From NCBI GenBank assembly GCA_023427945.1, contig JAEYZR010000286.1:1-8633 (forward strand): a DNA stretch of 8,633 nt, read 5' to 3'. The notes under the pieces were generated by a model that did no database searches, was not told the DNA's origin, and worked only from the letters and a program-made list of their open reading frames with translations. Made by a program: the position numbers and the translations under genes. This DNA comes from Pseudomonadota bacterium. Its GTDB lineage: Bacteria > Pseudomonadota > Gammaproteobacteria > Burkholderiales > Burkholderiaceae_B. Positions 1 through 6,170 of the stretch are shown here, piece after piece; position 1 is the first letter of the stretch; the number at the start of each line of letters is the position of its first letter.

Positions 1-211
1 CCTTGTAGACTTTGCAGTCGTTCACGATCAGGTGAACGGGCTTGCCCTGCAACATGCCTTTGAACGTCTGCTCCGGCGGGGTGTCTCGCGTCGCAATCGT
101 CTCGGGGGTCAAACCGGAGCCTGCCGATGGCTCGGGCAGCGCTTGATCACATGCTGCCAGCACGGCCATCGTGCAGCACACGAGGGCGAGACGACAGGTT
201 CGCGTGATCAC
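1..211 (-). CDS. Putative lipoprotein, 3' part cut off by the window edge
   Basis: I read this on the minus strand; it has a GTG start and is open to the left edge, giving 70 codons. The first 21 residues form a lipoprotein signal peptide: basic start (MITRTCR), hydrophobic core, then lipobox L18-A-A-C21, so C21 would be lipidated and the protein anchored in a membrane facing the periplasm. After C21 comes a Pro/Ser/Thr-rich linker and then a segment with FKGMLQGKPVHLIVNDCKVY that I do not recognise as a named family. An in-frame TGA two codons before the GTG limits the start; no good Shine-Dalgarno is visible. ATG at residue 15 would destroy the signal peptide. It lies 46 nt downstream of the glutaredoxin-like gene on the same strand and may be cotranscribed. 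Function unknown. Confidence 0.65.
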   Translation of the reverse strand, partial: MITRTCRLALVCCTMAVLAACDQALPEPSAGSGLTPETIATRDTPPEQTFKGMLQGKPVHLIVNDCKVYK

Positions 212-257
212 GAGTCAGAGGGCCGGTTAAGTGCGCGAAATCCGCAACGTGTGCCGC

Positions 258-668
258 TCAGGCAATGTGAGCGAAGCGCTTTTCGAGATAGGCGATGATG
301 TCGTTGGACTCATACAGCCACCGCGTGCCGCCCGCCTCCTCTATCCGAAGACAGGGCACCTTCACCTTGCCACCCCCTTCCTGCAGTTGTTGGCGCGCCT
401 GCGGGTCGTTCTTGGCATCGTGCAGTGCGACCGGCACATTCAGCTTGTGCATGGCACGACGGGTCTTGACGCAGAATGGGCAGGCGTGAAACTGATAAAG
501 GCCGAGTGAGCGGGCCTGTTCCTGCACACTGGCCTGGCCCTGCGCAGACCGTTGCTGTGGGCGCGGCCGCGACAGGGTATCGCCCAACACGATCAACTGT
601 CCCAAACCAGTACGCAAGGCTTTGACGAGCATAGATAGACATCCGTAACGCGGGAAGGAGGTGGCCAT
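258..668 (-). CDS. Glutaredoxin-like / glutathione S-transferase N-terminal domain protein
   Basis: This is a small thioredoxin-fold protein of 136 aa. The fold begins near residue 55 with a beta strand (LGLYQFHA) leading into the dithiol motif C63-P-F-C66, followed by the basic helix VKTRRAMHKL. The cis-proline strand KVPCLRIEE is near 102-110 and the glutathione-contacting LYESNDIIAYL helix near 119-129, ending in a GST_N-like C-terminus. It is probably a thiol-disulfide oxidoreductase using glutathione; the substrate is unknown. The first 40-50 residues are a weakly hydrophobic then basic extension typical of this small family. I chose ATG 668 because GGGAGGG lies just upstream at good spacing. 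ATG 632 (124 aa, MLVKALRT) better matches where I remember homologues starting but has a poor ribosome binding site. It is 38 nt downstream of the broken transporter. Confidence 0.85.
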   Translation of the reverse strand: MATSFPRYGCLSMLVKALRTGLGQLIVLGDTLSRPRPQQRSAQGQASVQEQARSLGLYQFHACPFCVKTRRAMHKLNVPVALHDAKNDPQARQQLQEGGGKVKVPCLRIEEAGGTRWLYESNDIIAYLEKRFAHIA

Positions 669-706
669 TCTACCCTCCCGCGCCCAGGGGCTGACCCGGC
701 CTGCTT

Positions 707-1221
707 TCATATCCGGACATTGCGCCCCGCTGGCAGGGCAACGATCAACTCGAAAACCAGAATGGACGCCAGGATGAGGATGGGTATGTTCCAATCTCCT
801 GTGTGGTGATAGATCGCACCCACCAACAGAGGCCCGACGAGCGCAATCAGATAACCCACGGTCTGTGCCATCGCATCGCCAGCCCGGCGGGAACGGCCCA
901 GAGCGCCAGCGTTCGATAGGCCGCATGCCTATCACCGCCCATCCACACGAACAACGGAAAAGAACCGCTAGCTCCCAATACCGCACCCACGCACAGCAAG
1001 AACAACGCCAGGAACAAGGCACGTTCTTCACCCAGCTTGCGCCGCAGATGGACGCCCGGGATGGAGAAGACGCCAAGCAGGGCCAGAGGCAACGCCGTCA
1101 CCAGCATCGTCGAAGTCACACCGAGTTCCAGCTTGTTCATCAAGGGCCCGACCGTGGCGAATATCAGGCGCAGGTTCAGCGACACCAGCACGAAGCCGAT
1201 CCACAGCAACGCTCGGTTCAT
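707..1221 (-). pseudogene. CynX/NimT-type MFS transporter, internally deleted and frameshifted
   Basis: The N-terminal part (from ATG 1221, MNRALLWIGFVLVSLNLR) has the first helices of a CynX/NimT-family permease: VSLNLR, then VGPLMNKLELGVTSTMLVTALPL, then a basic loop HLRRKLGEERALF and a third hydrophobic helix. This frame runs on with unrelated sequence and stops at 847. The family's C-terminal part is found in another frame: RAGDAMAQTVGYLIALVGP, a YHHTGDW loop, a last helix, then TGA at 707-709. In that frame two stops (TGA TAG) lie directly upstream near 929-934. Against about 400 aa for intact members, roughly 230 middle residues (about helices 4 to 10) are absent and the ends are out of frame. 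It could once have exported or imported a small molecule for the upstream methyltransferase pathway. ATG overlaps the methyltransferase TGA (ATGA), a sign of former translational coupling. Confidence 0.85.
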
Positions 1222-2246
1222 GCCTTGCGCCCCCTGTGAACCCAGACCGGAGCCATCGGAAAGTCGATATGGCCCAACGCGCAAATCTCGGCGAAGCCTG
1301 CATGGGCCATCATGCGTGCCAGCTCACCTGTGCGCGGCAGCAAGTGGCCGCGTACTACCAGCGAGCTGTAGAACGGCATCACACGTGCGGACAGACTCTT
1401 GTCGTTGGTGCATTCGGCGTGCGCCAACAGCAGCAGACCTCCAGGATTGAGCGCATCGAACATTTTGCGTACGGCACGCTGGGGATCGTTCAAAAAGTGC
1501 AGGACGCTAGAGCACCAGATCAAGTCGTAACCATGGCCGATGGCGTCGACATCCAGATCGCAGCCCAGCGCCTGGGCGCGCGCCGACAATCCCGCCTGCT
1601 CGATGTTCTCCTGCGCGACCTGCGCAGTTTCCGGCTGATCGCACAGCACGGCCTGCCAGCCTGGCAGACGCTGAGCCAACGCGATGCCCACATGGCCCGG
1701 ACCGCCACCCAGATCGAGCAATCGTCCTGTGGCAGGCAAAGCAGGCAGCCTGTCCAGCAGATTCAGCACGGCCGGGACCGTGACCGCGCGCTGCTCCTGC
1801 CCGATCTGCCCGCGTGCCGCCTGCGCCCAACTGCCCTTGGGAGCCGCCTCGGTTTGAGGGTCGGACTCATGATGCAGAAGCTTTCCCCACGTTCCCGCGA
1901 AGCGCGCCAGAAAACGGGCACGGTACATCCAGGCTTGCGCGCAGTTCTCCGCAGAACCCTCCATGAAAAATCGGCTCGCCACGGGCGAGGTGGTGTACTG
2001 GGCTTCTGATGGCTGGGCTGGTGGCACCGACCGCACGAGCAGGTCGAGTCCCCACAACAGATCGAGCCATATCGCAGTGCCCACTGGGTTCAACCCAAGT
2101 GTGCGTGCAAGATCATCGGCAGTTTTGGGTTTGTGCAGCAACGCGAACAGACGATGCTCGATGGCCTGGTCGACGGCTTGCGCCTGGATGGGTGCGGCTG
2201 CGATGTTCCAGAACGGTTGCAGGGCATGCGGGGTCGGGACGCTCAT
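1218..2246 (-). CDS. Class I SAM-dependent O-methyltransferase (acetylserotonin-OMT-like)
   Basis: This is a 342-aa protein with the two-domain layout of dimeric small-molecule O-methyltransferases. Residues 10-125 form a winged-helix dimerisation domain (AIEHRLFALLHKPKTADDLA, then LGLNPVGTAIWLDLL). Residues 150-342 form the Rossmann methyltransferase domain. SAM-binding motif I is LLDLGGGPGHVG at 176-187. Acidic D203 ends strand 2 (AVLCDQPE), D230 lies in the following strand region, and VLHFLND carries H250 where plant-type OMTs have their catalytic His. It should transfer a methyl group to a hydroxyl of a small aromatic or metabolite; the substrate is not predictable. ATG 2246 was chosen over the longer frame start at 2279 because GGGAGG sits at ideal spacing. 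It is the first gene of a minus-strand operon behind a Fur-box-like site and diverges from an AraC regulator, so iron-responsive expression is inferred. Confidence 0.88.
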   Translation of the reverse strand: MSVPTPHALQPFWNIAAAPIQAQAVDQAIEHRLFALLHKPKTADDLARTLGLNPVGTAIWLDLLWGLDLLVRSVPPAQPSEAQYTTSPVASRFFMEGSAENCAQAWMYRARFLARFAGTWGKLLHHESDPQTEAAPKGSWAQAARGQIGQEQRAVTVPAVLNLLDRLPALPATGRLLDLGGGPGHVGIALAQRLPGWQAVLCDQPETAQVAQENIEQAGLSARAQALGCDLDVDAIGHGYDLIWCSSVLHFLNDPQRAVRKMFDALNPGGLLLLAHAECTNDKSLSARVMPFYSSLVVRGHLLPRTGELARMMAHAGFAEICALGHIDFPMAPVWVHRGRKA

Positions 2247-2313
2247 GTCATCGCCTCCCGGCAAGTGAGCGTGCGCCATGAGGCGCGGTGAATGTGTCGT
2301 TCATGCGGATACC

Positions 2314-2338
2314 CAAAGGAAAGAAGGAAGGAAAGAAG
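2314..2338. repeat. Purine tract with a 9-bp direct repeat in the divergent gap
   Basis: The plus strand is purine-only here, and GGAAAGAAG occurs twice (2318-2326 and 2330-2338) separated by GAA. It lies in the presumed 5' leader of the methyltransferase transcript, which would be pyrimidine-rich there. The role is unknown; it could be simple-sequence drift or paired half-sites for the neighbouring AraC regulator. Confidence 0.5.
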
Positions 2339-2357
2339 CGCAAGCCGCCTTCGGGTC

Positions 2358-2365
2358 ACTATAAT
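2358..2365. promoter_or_regulatory. Overlapping divergent -10-like hexamers
   Basis: TATAAT on the plus strand (2360-2365) faces the AraC gene, and TATAGT on the minus strand (2358-2363) faces the methyltransferase. Neither has a convincing -35 at 16-18 bp, which would fit activator-dependent promoters. An alternative plus promoter is TTGCGA (2372-2377) with TATTTA (2393-2398) at a short 15-bp spacing. These assignments are predictions from sequence only. Confidence 0.4.
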
Positions 2366-2373
2366 CATCCGTT

Positions 2374-2392
2374 GCGAATGACTATCATTCTT
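2374..2392. promoter_or_regulatory. Fur-box-like operator
   Basis: GCGAATGACTATCATTCTT matches the classical 19-bp Fur consensus GATAATGATAATCATTATC at 13 of 19 positions by hand count. Its core is a perfect inverted repeat, GAATGA-CTA-TCATTC (2376-2390). It stands just downstream of the plus-facing TATAAT and just upstream of the minus-facing TATAGT, where bound Fur-Fe(II) could block both promoters. The surrounding A/T-rich patch contrasts with the GC-rich genes. Fur binding is inferred, not shown. Confidence 0.65.
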
Positions 2393-2445
2393 TATTTAGG
2401 CAATCCGGAGTCTTTCTTTGGCATTACGGTGCAAAGGGGTTACAC

Positions 2446-3423
2446 ATGACCTTCCGTCTTGAGGAAACAGACATGTCCGAACCGATACGCATCGGCCAGG
2501 GCATCTGGCTGCGATCACGACTGCCCGACGATCTCGGGGATTGCACGAACGACATGTGCCTGCTCGACGACGGACTGGCGCTTGCCTACGCCCACTACCG
2601 TCCCCGGCATGACCTGATGGAACATCGCTGCGTGCAAAGGCAGGACAATGTGCTCATCATCACGGTCGGATTGGAAGGTGAATCCAGCACCCTGGGCGTG
2701 AATGGCCAGCGCTTTGACTTCGTCGCGGGCCACAGCACCCTGGCAGCCTCTTCCACCGTGCGCGGTGCGAGGCGCTTCCCGGCGGGTCAGTCGATTCGCC
2801 AATTGCGCCTGATCGCCAGCGAAACGCTGCTCAGCCGCTATCGCCTTGAACATCTGCTCGATGGCATACGCCACGACCACAGCGCCATCAACATCCATTT
2901 CGGCCCAAGCGCCGTTGCAGTCCAGCGAATGGCCCTGTCGCTGGAGCATCTGCACCACCGCGATGCCGGCGTGCTCGATCTTCAGATCGCTGCACTAGGC
3001 CTGCTGGCCGAACAGACCCGGGCGTTCCAGACGCCCATCGTTGCAACCAGCGAACTGCGCGAGGACGATGAGGCACGTATGCTGCGTGCGCGCGACATCC
3101 TGATGAGCCAGTACGACAGGCAACTGACCATCCCGTATCTGTGCACGGCCGTCGGCGTCAATGAGTTCAAGCTCAAGCAGGGTTTTCGCAAGCTCTTCGG
3201 CACCAGCCCGCATCGCATGCTGGTCGACATCCGCATGAAGAAGGCCTGGGAACTACTGGAATCCGGCCTGCACGTTTCCAGCGTCGCCTACAGGATCGGC
3301 TACCAACATCTGTCCAGCTTCAGCGCGGCGTTCGAACGCCATTACGGACGCATGCCCAAGTCGGTGTCCAAGCCCTGCCATGCGCGGAAAATGCGGACGG
3401 CGGCAGCCCGAACCGCTTGCTGA
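2446..3423 (+). CDS. AraC-family transcriptional regulator (PchR/AlcR-like)
   Basis: This is a 325-aa protein. Residues 10-200 are a sensor domain without a recognisable cupin signature. Residues 208-308 are the double helix-turn-helix of the AraC/XylS family: first HTH near LTIPYLCTAVGVNEFKLKQG (228-247) followed by FRKLFGTSPHRML, second near VSSVAYRIGYQHLSSFSAAF (277-296) ending in HYGRMPKSV. The KLKQGFRKLFGTS type of first HTH is characteristic of the PchR/AlcR subfamily, which activates siderophore or outer-membrane receptor genes with ferric siderophore as co-inducer. That role is inferred here and is supported by the Fur-like site in its upstream gap. Two starts are plausible: ATG 2446 (AAAGGGG upstream) and ATG 2473 (GAGGA upstream, MSEPIRIGQ). 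The last 16 or so residues (PCHARKMRT onwards) fall outside the conserved domain and are the antisense of a second AraC remnant. Confidence 0.9.
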   Translation: MTFRLEETDMSEPIRIGQGIWLRSRLPDDLGDCTNDMCLLDDGLALAYAHYRPRHDLMEHRCVQRQDNVLIITVGLEGESSTLGVNGQRFDFVAGHSTLAASSTVRGARRFPAGQSIRQLRLIASETLLSRYRLEHLLDGIRHDHSAINIHFGPSAVAVQRMALSLEHLHHRDAGVLDLQIAALGLLAEQTRAFQTPIVATSELREDDEARMLRARDILMSQYDRQLTIPYLCTAVGVNEFKLKQGFRKLFGTSPHRMLVDIRMKKAWELLESGLHVSSVAYRIGYQHLSSFSAAFERHYGRMPKSVSKPCHARKMRTAAARTAC

Positions 3424-3472
3424 ATGCGGTGGAGTAAGCACTGTGGCTGGCGTAGCCACTGGCCAGCGCCCG
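3389..3472 (-). pseudogene. Remnant of a second AraC-type DNA-binding domain
   Basis: Reading the minus strand from 3472 gives RALASGYASHSAYSTAF followed by SKRFGLPPSAF, ending at 3389. This is the second helix-turn-helix and C-terminal signature of AraC regulators (GY-hydrophilic-SxF..AF..-FG..P..F). It differs clearly from the equivalent stretch of the plus-strand regulator, so it is not a shadow of it. Only about 28 codons are recognisable. No start, first HTH or sensor domain is present, and upstream on its strand (3473-3508) the sequence becomes unrelated before reaching the OmpA terminator. It overlaps the end of the plus-strand AraC gene in antisense, so a rearrangement has placed the two fragments tail to tail. 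Confidence 0.7.
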
Positions 3473-3508
3473 ATTGCCGCGACAGCGGCGGGGTGTCATG
3501 GTGGAATG

Positions 3509-3541
3509 AAAAAAGGCCCGTGGAGATCGCTCCACGAGCCC
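3509..3541 (-). terminator. Rho-independent terminator of the OmpA-family gene
   Basis: On the minus strand GGCTCGTGGAG (3540-3530), a CGAT loop and CTCCACGGGCC (3525-3515) form an 11-bp stem with one U-G wobble. Six T residues follow (3514-3509). It begins 32 nt after the stop codon of the OmpA-family gene. On the plus strand the stem has a C-A mismatch and no T tract, so it should work mainly for the minus strand. Confidence 0.88.
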
Positions 3542-3572
3542 TTGGCAACCCGTTGAAAACCGGGTGCGTCAG

Positions 3573-4217
3573 TTACTGCACAGCATAGAGATAGACTTCG
3601 ACGCGACGGTTCTGCGCACGCCCCTCGTTCGTGCCGTTGTCGGCAATCGGATCGTTCGCGCCACGCCCTTCCATCGTCATGCGCGCAGGCGCGACGCCTT
3701 GCTTGCCCAGGTAGTTGGTGACGCTGGTGGCGCGTTGCTGCGACAAGGTCTGGTTGACGGCGGCCGTACCGGTGCTGTCGGTATGTCCGACCGCCTTCAC
3801 GCGCAGTTCGGGATGCTGCTGCAACGAACGTGCGACGCTGTCGAGCACGGGCAACAAGGCGGGTTTCAGGTCGGCACGACCGGTGTCGAACGATACGTTG
3901 CTGGGGATGTTCACCTTCAGGCTGCCATCAGGCATTTCGACGACATCGATACCCAGTGACGAGGCGCCCGAGGCCTGCACGTCGTCCTTGACGACCTTCC
4001 AGTTATAGCCTGCCACGCCTCCGGCGACGGCACCGATGCCCGCACCGATGGCGGCGCCCTTGCCCTTGCCGATCAGCGCACCGATGCCCGCACCCACGGC
4101 AGCGCCCGCTCCTGTTCCGACGGCGGTGTTGCGTTGCTGTGGCGTCGTGTTCGCACAACCAGCCAGCATAAAACCAGCAACCGTTACACATGCGAGCTGA
4201 GTGGTGATTCTTTTCAT
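3573..4217 (-). CDS. OmpA-family lipoprotein with glycine-zipper segment (YiaD-like)
   Basis: This is a 214-aa envelope protein. A lipoprotein signal peptide ends in lipobox LAGC21, so it is probably anchored in the outer membrane. Residues 33-70 are a glycine zipper (repeated GAGxGAxxG with GKGKGAA), likely membrane-inserting or self-associating. Residues 100-210 are an OmpA C-terminal peptidoglycan-binding domain: SFDTGRADLKP, VGHTDSTG with D147, LSQQRATSV with R162, GRGANDPIADN, then NEGRAQNRRVEV. D147 and R162 have the same 15-residue separation as the diaminopimelate-binding Asp/Arg pair known in OmpA proteins. It would tether the outer membrane to the cell wall. ATG 4217 is preceded by GGGAGAA. 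A strong terminator follows. The 220-nt gap upstream holds a long hairpin and no clear sigma70 promoter that I can see. Confidence 0.93.
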   Translation of the reverse strand: MKRITTQLACVTVAGFMLAGCANTTPQQRNTAVGTGAGAAVGAGIGALIGKGKGAAIGAGIGAVAGGVAGYNWKVVKDDVQASGASSLGIDVVEMPDGSLKVNIPSNVSFDTGRADLKPALLPVLDSVARSLQQHPELRVKAVGHTDSTGTAAVNQTLSQQRATSVTNYLGKQGVAPARMTMEGRGANDPIADNGTNEGRAQNRRVEVYLYAVQ

Positions 4218-4336
4218 GTGGACTTCTCCCGATCTGTTGGCATGCCGCATCAATGCGACGAAAGCCGGCAAGCAAATAGCGGGCCTGGGGAAATTCCGGG
4301 AACTACGAGACCTGCAAGTCGAGCGTGGACGAAGCG

Positions 4337-4378
4337 CAGCCCGCGTGACACGGCCATTCGGCTGCATCACGCGGGCTG
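4337..4378. terminator. 12-bp perfect inverted repeat after the substrate-binding protein gene
   Basis: CAGCCCGCGTGA (4337-4348) and TCACGCGGGCTG (4367-4378) pair perfectly around an 18-nt loop that itself contains GCC/GGC. It starts 60 nt past the stop codon at 4438 on the minus strand. No T tract follows on either strand, so it may be a weak terminator, an mRNA 3'-end stabiliser or an operator in front of the OmpA-family gene. Confidence 0.45.
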
Positions 4379-4437
4379 TACCTACGTATGTGACATGCCG
4401 GCGCACGGCGCAGACACTGGCCGCGCGCCAGACTGGC

Positions 4438-6063
4438 TTACTTCTTGACCGGGGTGACCGACGTCGCCAGGGTGTACTGATCGCGCCGACCTTCGTAGTT
4501 CAGGTCGTTGCGGAAAGCCCATATCGTGCTTTCGAAATGCAGCGGAATGAGCGGCACGTTGTCCAGCGCGATCTGTGTCGCTTTCTCAAGCCCGGCACGA
4601 CGCTTGTCAGGATCGACTGTTCCGGCCGCCTCGAGATAGACCTTGTCGAATTCAGCGTTGGAGAAAGCCCCATAGTTGCTGGTTCCGATGCCCCTGGGCG
4701 CATCGGTAGAGGCCACCCACAACTGGAACAAGGCCGACGCCTCACCCGTCTCCGATGGCCAGCCCCCCATCGAGAAGCTGAAATCGCGTTTGGCACGCTT
4801 GGAGAAATAGATCGATGCCGTCATGGCGTCGACGTTGGTCTTGATGCCGATACGCGACAGATACTGAGCCACCGTCTGCGCGATCTGGCTGTCGTTCACG
4901 TAGCGATCGTTGGGCGAAGAAATGGCCATTTCAAAGCCATTCGGATAGCCCGCCTCGGCCAGCAGTTTTTTTGCACCTTCAGGGTCGTACTTGATCTCGG
5001 GGGCATTGGGCAAGGCGCCGAACATGCCGTCAGGCATGAACTGGTAAGCCGGCGTCGCCATGCCATCCATGATGCGTGCCGTGATGGCCTTGCGATCGAT
5101 GGCCATCGAAATTGCCTTGCGTACGCGCAGATCCTGCAAGGGGTTCTTGCCATCGGCCGACTTCACCAGGGGGCTGGCATCACGACCGATATCGGGTTGG
5201 AAGAAAATCAGACGCGTGGACGGCGTCGCCACGAAGGACAGCTTGGGGCTGTCCTTGATGCGCCCCAGGTCCCGCGCAGCGGGGTTTTCGATCACATCGA
5301 AATCGCCCGACAGCAGTCCGGTCAGACGCGGGCCGGCGTTGGGCACAGGCACGAACCGGACTTCCGACCATGCCGGTTTGGGCCCCCAATAGCTATCGTT
5401 GCGGGTCAGCACCACGCCCGAACCCTTCACATAGGATTTGAGCAGGTAGGGGCCGGAGCCTACGTTGATGCGGCCGGTGTTGAAGTCGCCCGCGGTCGGC
5501 CACGGACCGGTGACGCCGCAGCCCTCTTTGGGATTGAACTTCAGGGGGCCATGTTCGACGATGCCGTTCCACAGGATGGGCAGCGAGCGCGCCATTTCGG
5601 CGGGCAGCAATGGCATCGGATCGTGTGTCTTGATGATCACGGTCAGCGGGTCAGGCGTTTGCACATCCGCAAAGCGCTTGGGTACTTCCGTGTAGGAGGC
5701 CGACACGTTGGTTTCGTTGTTCAACGTGCGGCAAATCGTGAACAGCACATCCTCGGAGGTGAACGTTGCACCGTTGGAGAATTTCACGTCCGGGCGCAGC
5801 TTGAATTCCCAGGTCCGATCATCCAGTGTCTTCCAGGACAATGCCAATGCCGGGATCAGATTCATCTGGGCATCGCGGGCAATGAGAGGACTGTAGATGT
5901 GCGAGGCCAACGCGTCGTTGGCCGTCATCTTGTGATAGTTAGGATCTGCCGATGTCGGCTCCGCAGACAGCGCGATGGTCAAGGACTGTGCAAAGCCCGC
6001 CGTGGCGGTCAATGCAATCCCCGCGGCGGTGACTGTGGTGGCGAGGGTCGCACTCAACTTCAT
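4438..6063 (-). CDS. Periplasmic ABC transporter substrate-binding protein, family 5 (peptide type)
   Basis: This is a 541-aa protein of the DppA/OppA (SBP_bac_5) family. A Sec signal peptide ends in AFA25 before QSLTIALSAEP. The family hallmarks follow: ADPNYHKMTANDALASHIYSPL, then LAL-W-LDDRTWEFKLRPDVKFSNG with TSEDVLFT, then VGSGPYLLKSY and NDSYWGPKPAWSEVRF. Further on are LRVRKAISMAIDRKAI, the LLAEAGYPNGFE lobe and a C-terminal IPLHFESTIWAFRNDL. It should bind peptides, opines, glutathione or similar solutes in the periplasm; the exact ligand cannot be read from sequence. ATG 6063 has GGAG upstream. It is 107 nt downstream of the gamma-glutamyltransferase-like gene on the same strand but has its own promoter-like site. 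No permease or ATPase gene is adjacent, so it must use components encoded elsewhere. Confidence 0.93.
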   Translation of the reverse strand: MKLSATLATTVTAAGIALTATAGFAQSLTIALSAEPTSADPNYHKMTANDALASHIYSPLIARDAQMNLIPALALSWKTLDDRTWEFKLRPDVKFSNGATFTSEDVLFTICRTLNNETNVSASYTEVPKRFADVQTPDPLTVIIKTHDPMPLLPAEMARSLPILWNGIVEHGPLKFNPKEGCGVTGPWPTAGDFNTGRINVGSGPYLLKSYVKGSGVVLTRNDSYWGPKPAWSEVRFVPVPNAGPRLTGLLSGDFDVIENPAARDLGRIKDSPKLSFVATPSTRLIFFQPDIGRDASPLVKSADGKNPLQDLRVRKAISMAIDRKAITARIMDGMATPAYQFMPDGMFGALPNAPEIKYDPEGAKKLLAEAGYPNGFEMAISSPNDRYVNDSQIAQTVAQYLSRIGIKTNVDAMTASIYFSKRAKRDFSFSMGGWPSETGEASALFQLWVASTDAPRGIGTSNYGAFSNAEFDKVYLEAAGTVDPDKRRAGLEKATQIALDNVPLIPLHFESTIWAFRNDLNYEGRRDQYTLATSVTPVKK

Positions 6064-6089
6064 TGGATACTCCGCAGTAGATGCCGGTC

Positions 6090-6108
6090 AATCGGCAAGC
6101 CGCCGATT
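6090..6108. promoter_or_regulatory. Operator-like inverted repeat over the -10/+1 region
   Basis: AATCGGC (6090-6096) and GCCGATT (6102-6108) form a perfect 7-bp inverted repeat with a 5-bp spacer. It overlaps the -10 hexamer and the expected transcription start of the substrate-binding protein gene, where a repressor would be effective. It could also be a small hairpin at the mRNA 5' end. The cognate regulator is unknown. Confidence 0.5.
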
Positions 6109-6134
6109 ATTGTTTTCTGCGTCATAGCCGTCAA
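6106..6134 (-). promoter_or_regulatory. Sigma70-like promoter of the substrate-binding protein gene
   Basis: On the minus strand TTGACG (6134-6129), a 17-bp spacer and AATAAT (6111-6106) each match the sigma70 consensus at 5 of 6 positions. Transcription would start near 6099, giving a leader of about 36 nt before ATG 6063. The gene is thus probably expressed independently of the upstream enzyme gene as well as by any read-through. Confidence 0.7.
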
Positions 6135-6170
6135 TCGGGGTTTGCGCCCCCATGTGCGACCCTGGCAGCG

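Noticed and set aside
669..1076. In-frame N-terminal extension of the glutaredoxin-like gene giving 272 residues
   Set aside because: The extension translates the broken transporter in the wrong frame, and a good ribosome binding site precedes ATG 668.
1236..2009. A 257-codon plus-strand open frame opposite the methyltransferase
   Set aside because: It is Arg/Gln/His-rich with no domain, and it is antisense to a well-supported methyltransferase.
3541..3565. CCCG/CGGG inverted repeat just after the OmpA-family stop codon
   Set aside because: The stem is only 4 bp and lies beside a far stronger terminator; it is not convincing as a separate element.
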